In this document: in pieces, positions 57,501 to 64,000 of the stretch
How the letters are laid out: each line of letters begins with the position of its first letter
Numbering within the stretch: position 1 is the first letter of the stretch
NCBI GenBank assembly: GCA_028641055.1
Contig: CM054059.1
Location: forward strand, 107,272,263-107,336,262
Origin: Alopecurus myosuroides
Lineage: Eukaryota > Streptophyta > Magnoliopsida > Poales > Poaceae
Reading direction: 5' to 3'
DNA length: 64,000 bases
The notes under the pieces: generated by a model
What the model was told of the DNA's origin: nothing
The model's database searches: none
What the model saw: only the letters and a program-made list of their open reading frames with translations
Made by a program: the position numbers and the translations under genes

Positions 57501-58986
57501 CATGCTAATGTTATTGTTAAATAATAAATTTGATGATAAGGCATCGGCAGGAGGCCCTGTGTGGTTTTGAGGCCTGCTAGTGTCGACCCTAATAGGAAAA
57601 GGGTCTTGTCTACTGATCCATGATGAGCGCACTAACCGCATGTGGGAAGCGAGTATGGGCGCCCCCCTCAACTTGACCTGATTCGCATCTCGTCCAAATC
57701 GCCTCATTTAGTTCGTGTTTTCCATTTGCCGCATGCATGTTTTTGCGAGCCCAGGCCAGGGTGGAACTTTCGTAGTCGGCATATAGGGGGACACGTTCTT
57801 AGAGTGCTATGAGGGTCCATTTTCTTCTGGGCTCGATTAGCCGTGCGCCCAAGGTGCTTTGGGCTTGATGCGAAGAATGGTTGGTTGTGTAGAGTACCCC
57901 GCTTGGTGGGTTAGCTTCCCATCTGGCGGGTTATTCTTGCGTGTACGGCCAAATTGGTGCAACCCTGCAGGGATAATCTTCTCGAGAAGCCGTGTTTTCC
58001 GCGGTTATGGATTACTTGGTGAAAGTACTGGCTAACAAGTACTCAGGACAACTTCAACATAATGATCAAACATGTTACACCCCATGATTAATAACTTGAC
58101 TAGTAATAGACTTATTGACACAATAATTTGACCCATCATTATTTCAACTGTGTGAGTTATCCTCGGATTGCTTCTTTGGATAAGGGGCGAGATCCAGGAT
58201 GGGTTTGTTTGAAGTTATCTTTCAGTTGGTTACAATCCTCGATCTTATCTCCTTTCTGGTAGCCGGAATTGGTAGAATCTCTGTAGTTGGTTAGCGCAGC
58301 CAGTTGCAGCATCTTTTATATCCCCTCTCCTCCGTTGAACCCAAGGCATCTGTGCTTGGTGTTGACGGGTTACACTTTGGTGAACTGTGAGTCTTGCTTG
58401 CCAGTACGTTTATGTACTGACCCCTTTGGGGCTGTGGTTTCCGCAGACCTACGTTTCCGAGGATCTACATGGTGGCAACTACGTGGAGTATGACGAGACT
58501 GCTGACGAGTAGATAGCGGACCCGGGCAGGATCCGAGACTTCGTGGATGGGCTCCGTCTTTTCGTTTCCGGCCTCTTAGGCCTATTTTGGTTCTTGTCTG
58601 TACTCAGACATGTTGAATGCTTCCGCTGTGTTGTAATGATGTATTGTTGGGGCATGTGCCCTCTGAATGATTGTATTTGCTATCTCTGCTCTAATGAGAG
58701 CCATTTGCACCTTATTTCAATCTTTTGTGTCGTAGAGATCTGTTGTGATATCACTTGTTAAACGCCGTTGACGTACCATGTGTGTATGGTTTGAAGTACG
58801 TCGACGGAAGTGCCTTTGATCTCTAGTGGATAGTTTACATCGACGATGGAATAGCAAGGCTTGTGTTGTCGCGCATAAGCGCAGGCCTACCAGGAAGCTG
58901 GGACGTGGGAGCAGTTATGCCCCATAATCCAAGCATCTGCTATCCTGTTCGTACGGTGAGTATCCCCTAGAAATCAGGGTGCGACA
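54512..58986 (+). repeat. 5' LTR (4475 bp)
   Basis: Starts TGTAATAGCCCAAGTATG and ends AATCAGGGTGCGACA, directly before the primer site. It contains an AT-rich first part, a CpG-rich block (about 55340-56230), a long AT-rich part to about 57100 and a mixed 3' part. Short open frames in the GC-rich block occur on both strands with no domains, so no gene is called. The left target flank is TCCTC (54507-54511). Confidence 0.9.
56046..56125 (+). repeat. tRNA-like (SINE-type) pol III promoter inside the 5' LTR
   Basis: A box TAGCCCAGTTGG at 56046-56057 and B box GGTTCGATCC at 56091-56100, 33 bases apart, with GACCCGCGCGCGCGTGAGC between them. There is no full tRNA acceptor stem. It reads as a tRNA-derived SINE head captured by the LTR. 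The same block is present in the second LTR at 61570-61649. Confidence 0.65.
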
Positions 58987-58988
58987 AA

Positions 58989-59000
58989 TGGTATCAGAGC
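58989..59000 (+). other. Primer-binding site matching initiator Met tRNA
   Basis: TGGTATCAGAGC, two bases after the LTR end (58986). It is the standard plant retrotransposon site complementary to the 3' end of initiator methionine tRNA. Confidence 0.9.
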
Positions 59001-60022
59001 CTGTCTGCCTGTAGGATCCCTTTTTACTGGTCGCAGTTGAGTCTAGAAACTATTTTGTAGCTATATAGGAAAAATGAAACGTGAGAGTAGGAATTCTGTT
59101 CATTTTTCTTCTTTCCCCACCCACCCTCCCTTTTTCTGGTAAGGAAGTGCAACGTTGATTTCTCCCTTCTCATCTAAACTTTCAAGTTAGGATTTCACGA
59201 ATTCTGGTTTCTCTAGGATGGTTATATCTACTAGACCATAGGAATGGAGGTGGTTGTGACATGATTTATCAGGTTGCCTACTCATGATTGAGAACGGAGG
59301 CGTGTAAGCCCCGGAAGCAAATCCTCTATTCCTTAAGCAGTAGATAATGATCCTTAAGAAGCCCGAATGGGTTTTCCGTAGTACCTCAGGAGTTTTGTTC
59401 TCGTTTTCCCCGATGTTGATATCCTGTTCTTCTCAACATCCTTTTCGTCCGTTGAAATCTTGTTGTTGTTTTCCACATCAATTCTTCTACCGGCATCTAA
59501 TCAAGTTTCCCCGTTCATCTGCTAAACTCTGTTTCAGCTAAAGTGTTGTTTCATACCGGAGCATCACATTCCTTTGTGTCAAAGATCTTTTCCACAACAT
59601 ACAAACTAATTCTGGTTCCACTAAGCAATCAAATCATCGTTCACTCTCCAGAATCTCAAGTGTTGACATCCAACATAAGTAAGAACAATCCAATTCTAAT
59701 GGGAGGCCACATATTCCTCGTTACTGTCATGTTGATGATTCTGACATTGATGATTATTCTTGGTGTTGCATTGATGTCAATAACTCTATTCCACCATTCT
59801 AGCCAGATAATCTATTCTCCAAATGGGTCAAATTCTTTTCAGCTATACATCCTCCATACAAAACCTATACCTTTACTAATAATGTTCCGGTGGTTTGCAA
59901 ATTCCCTGACGTCTATCCAAGGTGCACGATGTGTTTCACGTGACACAACTCAAGAGGATCTCCGCAAGAAGTATCCGGACCTTTTCTTTTCTCAGTAGGA
60001 ATCTCGGGGCGCGATTCCTTCA
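59001..60022 (+). pseudogene. Degenerate internal region with protease remnant
   Basis: At 59543-59610 the frame reads LFHTGASHSFVSKIF, the active-site region of a gypsy aspartic protease with the catalytic Asp replaced by His (DTG to HTG). The rest to 59998 is a fragmentary frame with no reverse transcriptase, RNase H or integrase. A second short fragment (TTQEDLRKKYPDLF) closes it. Proteins for movement must therefore come from other elements. Confidence 0.65.
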
Positions 60023-60035
60023 AGGGGGGGCGTTT
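60023..60035 (+). other. Polypurine tract
   Basis: AAGGGGGGG just upstream of the second LTR (starts TGTAACAGCC at 60036), the expected priming site for plus-strand DNA synthesis. Four bases, CGTT, separate the G run from the LTR. Confidence 0.8.
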
Positions 60036-63000
60036 TGTAACAGCCCAAGTATGAAAACCTACCATTTAGAATGTTTGATTTCTTGTTATTAAAGTATTGC
60101 ATCATGTCATCATATTGTTGCATTTGTTTTCCACTGTTTTCACAACTCAAATTCAAACCTTACTCAAACAATGTTTTCATACTTGTTCTGTTACAACTTT
60201 TGGAATAAAAATAACCAATAAAAACAACCCAATTGTTCTCATTTTATTTCCACATTGATCAACTAATAAAATGGTGCTTTTATTTCCATTAATCAATTCC
60301 AATTTGGTTTCAAATTCAAAGCAAAATCATCATCAACACCTCAGTTGGAAATTATCAAATATCAAACCATTCCAATAATTCTAACCCAACTAATAATAGG
60401 GTTCACCCTATTAAATTGTGGTTTCTATTTTAATTAACCAAATATTCCAATTTCAAATCAAATTCTTTCAAACAGCACACAAGTTGAGTTATAACCAATT
60501 TATAAACATTATCCCTCCAATCAACTAATTTTAATCTTTTAATTCATAGGGGCTACCCTATCAAAATGCTTTTATTTCATAATGTTGACTTAATATGAAA
60601 ATTCATTCAAAGTTGGTTTAAATACCAAACAACAATTTATTTTCAAACCTTATGTAAAACAAAAACTTGGCAGTGTTTTCTTTTAATCAAATTAGCTTAA
60701 CCTAATTTTCCTACAATTTTACTAACCTAAAATATCTCCTTTTTTCTTCCATTTGGTTTTCAGCAAAAAAAATAAAATAAAAATAAAAACAGAAAACAGG
60801 AAAATAGAAAAGAGAGAGGGAGAAAGCCATGCTCAGCCCATCTTTTCACTTAAGCCCACCAACCACATGGCCCAATACCCCTTCCCTCGCTGTCGCTGTC
60901 GTCTTCCTCGCGTGAGGTCATCTTCAGTACGAACCCATCCATCACCGTGCGATCGCCTCCTCCCCCTTCCGATGGCACGCCGTACAGGCACCTATCCCCT
61001 ATAACTACCACACCTCCCCCTCTGCCCCTAACCCTAAGCCCTAACTCCCTTCCCCATCGCCGCCGTCTACCCTTCCTTCTCCCCCAACGCATCTGTTTCT
61101 GAAAAACCTGAACCCCACCGTGAGCTCCCCGAGACCACCTGCCTCCTCACCGCGTCGACGTCCTGGGCACCTCGAGGAGCCACTGTCGATGGGAATGGAA
61201 CCGTGGCGCCTGCCCTCATCTCCTCGTCCCCTCTCCGCTCGCTGGGAGTGCCCGAGTATGCCGCGCCATCGCCGGAGACCTCCGCCGTTTCTGCACAACG
61301 ACGAACTGCTGCAGGTGAGCTCGCCCTCTGCTCCTCCTCCTCTCTGCTTCCTTGGCGCGCACGGGCACCTAGCACCGCACTCAGAAGCCACGCCTACGGC
61401 CCGCACGAGCCACGCTAGGGCAGCGCCCAGCGCAGCAGCGGCAGACGATCGCCGGCCATCTCTGTCGCTATCGAACCGGTAACTGAACGTCAGGTTCAGT
61501 TCGTCAGGTTGCTATGGCTTAACTGAACCTTATTTTGTTTCGCTAGCTATACCTGACAAGAAACGAAACTAGCCCAGTTGGTTCAGGACCCGCGCGCGCG
61601 TGAGCTAGGACCCGGGTTCGATCCCCGCGCGACGCACCCCTTTTTGGGGATTTTCTTCCCCTAAGCGCGTGACCCCACCTGTCATCCACCCAGTGCGCCA
61701 CCTCACCTTCCAACCGCGCCACGCTGGCCAGGCCCACAGGGCAGTGGCTGGGGTGTAGATCCCGTGCGGTAACAAAAGTTTAAAGCAAATCTGTTAATTT
61801 CTAATTCTTTTTAAATTGGCAGAATAAACACCTAACTTCAAAAATCCATAACTTTAAATCCATGTATCCAATAAATAAAAACTTTATATGTTCATTGCTC
61901 CAAATTTTATAACCTTTCCAATTATTCCATTGGTGCACTGTTTTGACTTTTCCAAATACATTTAAAAATTCAAATTGGAATAATTCAAATGCTAGTTTAT
62001 AAAATCCATAAGTAATTATTTATTAATCCAATAAATGCAAATAAAATATATTTTCCATACCATTTTGAATAACCTTTTCAAATATAATTTTTGTTTTCTG
62101 GTTTGAATAATTTAAAATGCCTAAACATTTTAATCTTGTTTAAATTCAATTAAAACTTGTTTAATATTGTTTAATTCATAATTAATTAATCCAAAGTCCA
62201 ATTTCAACATGTGAAACATGCAATCCAACTAAAATTTGATAACCTTTTCAAATATCAACTTTGTTATTTGTTTTGCACACTTTAACTTGTTGATAACAAC
62301 CACTACTTGTTTACCTCTATTAAGTAACCAATAATTTCCAAACTTATTAATGTTTTCTAAAGTGGTTAACTATCATGCCAATTGCATTTAATCTGTTATC
62401 TTATTGTTCCTCATCATGCATGCATCATACTAACTCACTTACACCTGATGCTTAGTGATAGAACAATTAATTCAACTCTAAGACATGGGCTTCCCATATG
62501 CAAGCTTTGCATATGGAATCCATTTAAACTTGTGTAGCATGTCAATTAGTTACTTTGATGCAATCTATTAAACATGACATGCATCATCCCCATGTTTGTG
62601 CACCTATGCCATGTTATTGATTGTTTATCTTTCCGCATTGTTTGTTTGCTTCTTCTCGGATAAACGACGACGTTGAGACCGACGATACTTACGACACCCC
62701 TTCTAAGGAGTTAGCTCAGTACCAGGCTACTGGGTTTTGCAGGCAAGTTATCACTCACATGAACCACTGTGTTCCTTTCAACATTGGTTACCGATACTTT
62801 CCGTTGTTCTTTTCTGCTAGCCTTAGCAGTAGTTGTTTCTGTTACGAACCTATCACATGTATCCCTTAAACCTGATATTGCCTCACCTCCATACCTATCA
62901 CCATTGCTTGTTGCCCGTGTCTTACTAGCATGCTTAGGTTGTTTTGCTCGAGTCTGTTACCCGTTACTTTCTGTTACTATTACTTTTATGTTCTGGGGGC

Positions 63001-64000
63001 TCGATGTTTAATCAATCAATCAATCATGCTAATGTTATTGTTAAATAATAAATTTGATGATAAGGCACCGGCAGGAGGCCCTGTGTGGTTTTGAGGCCTG
63101 CTAGTGTCGACCCTAATAGGAAAAGGGTCTTGTCTACTGATCCATGATGAGCGCACTAACCGCATGTGGGAAGCGAGTATGGGCGCCCCCCTCAACTTGA
63201 CCTGATTCGCATCTCGTCCAAATCGCCTCATTTAGTTCGTGTTTTCCATTTGCCGCATGCATGTTTTTGCGAGCTCAGGCCAGGGTGGAACTTTCGTAGT
63301 CGGCATATAGGGGGACACGTTCTTAGAGTGCTATGAGGGTCCATTTTCTTCTGGGCTCGATTAGCCGTGCGCCCAAGGTGCTTTGGGCTTGATGCGAAGA
63401 ATGGTTGGTTGTGTAGAGTACCCCGCTTGGTGGGTTAGCTTCCCATCTGGCGGGTTATTCTTGCGTGTACGGCCAAATTGGTGCAACCCTGCAGGGATAA
63501 TCTTCTCGAGAAGCCGTGTTTTCCGCGGTTATGGATTACTTGGTGAAAGTACTGGCTAACAAGTACTCAGGACAACTTCAACATAATGATCAAACATGTT
63601 ACACCCCATGATTAATAACTTGACTAGTAATAGACTTATTGACACAATAATTTGACCCATCATTATTTCAACTGTGTGAGTTATCCTCGGATTACTTCTT
63701 TGGATAAGGGGCGAGATCCAGGATGGGTTTGTTTGAAGTTATCTTTCAGTTGGTTACAATCCTCGATCTTATCTCCTTTCTGGTAGCCGGAATTGGTAGA
63801 ATCTCTGTAGTTGGTTAGCGCAGCCAGTTGCAGCATCTTTTATATCCCCTCTCCTCCGTTGAACCCAAGGCATCTGTGCTTGGTGTTGACGGGTTACACT
63901 TTGGGGAACTGTGAGTCTTGCTTGCCAGTACGTTTATGTACTGACCCCTTTGGGGCTGTGGTTTCCGCAGACCTACGTTTCCGAGGATCTACATGGTGGC
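60036..64000 (+). repeat. 3' LTR (truncated by the window edge)
   Basis: Colinear with 54512-58476 and nearly identical. Differences include C for T at position 6, one extra A in an A run near 60765, one C fewer near 61015, and about 17 scattered substitutions. About 510 bases of it should lie beyond the window. Confidence 0.92.
61570..61649 (+). repeat. tRNA-like (SINE-type) block in the 3' LTR
   Basis: Identical copy of 56046-56125 at the fixed LTR offset of 5524, so it was present before the element last moved and was copied with it. Confidence 0.65.

Larger units (their letters stand above)
54512..64000 (+). mobile_element. Young long-LTR gypsy derivative, right end outside window
   Basis: A left LTR of 4475 bp (54512-58986), a tRNA-Met-type primer site, an internal region of only 1049 bp, a polypurine tract, and a second LTR starting at 60036 that runs off the window (expected end near 64510). 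The offset between LTRs is 5524. Over the shared 3965 bases I count by eye about 18 substitutions and 2 single-base indels (about 0.5%), suggesting under about 0.3 million years. Very long LTRs with little internal coding sequence resemble the LARD class known in Triticeae, such as Sukkula. The family name is not assigned. Confidence 0.9.

Noticed and set aside
54512..64000. Segmental tandem duplication of 5.5 kb
   Set aside because: The primer site after the first copy and the polypurine tract before the second show these are LTRs of one retrotransposon.
1..64000. CRISPR arrays, bacterial operons, ribosomal RNA genes
   Set aside because: None seen; tandem repeats here have no regular spacer pattern and the sequence is clearly plant nuclear.

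Overview
This window looks like a piece of a large grass genome, most likely Triticeae (wheat, barley or a relative). It holds one recognisable host gene in about 64 kb, surrounded by nested retrotransposons. These include Tat-type Ty3/gypsy elements with an antisense reading frame, a long-LTR gypsy derivative, L1-like LINEs and a Stowaway MITE in an intron. The assignment rests on sequence character and remembered repeat families, not on a database search.

Layout. 1-6522: 3' half of a decayed Tat-like gypsy element (pol on +, antisense ORF on -, LTR at 5975-6522). 6523-10700: decayed LINE (LINE B). 10740-20774: second LINE (LINE A), whose ORF1 is split by a 2.58-kb solo LTR with a perfect 5-bp target duplication. 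20775-22132: short GC-rich retroposon-like block with an A-tail. 22133-27552: the host gene, a kaurene synthase-like diterpene synthase of 14 exons. Its splice sites and catalytic motifs are intact, but a 4-bp tandem duplication in exon 8 breaks the frame. 27943-28240: tRNA-derived SINE and short repeats. 28424-30784: reverse-oriented LINE A relative, split by an inserted fragment. 31500-32087: LTR fragment of the solo-LTR family. 32300-38397: LINE C, with an almost intact ORF2. 38886-52181: a minus-oriented gypsy element, itself split by a complete young Tat-like element (40279-50918, LTRs 482 bp each, target duplication ATATC). 52182-54511: the end of another Tat-like element, cut by a long-LTR element (54512 to beyond the window) with 4.5-kb LTRs and only about 1 kb of internal sequence.

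How the parts relate. The diterpene synthase would act in plastids on a copalyl-type diphosphate and make a kaurene-like or specialised diterpene. As read here it should stop at about residue 414, before the class I active site, so it is probably a null allele or young pseudogene. The most unusual mobile-element signal is the antisense unit of the Tat-like elements. It has its own TATA box, a splice acceptor just before its ATG and several introns, and it converges on pol. It is recognisable in all three Tat-like copies. The youngest copy has a near-complete pol frame but no recognisable gag, so it probably moved with help from other elements. Short TA-rich or anonymous stretches with no gene are listed as such.
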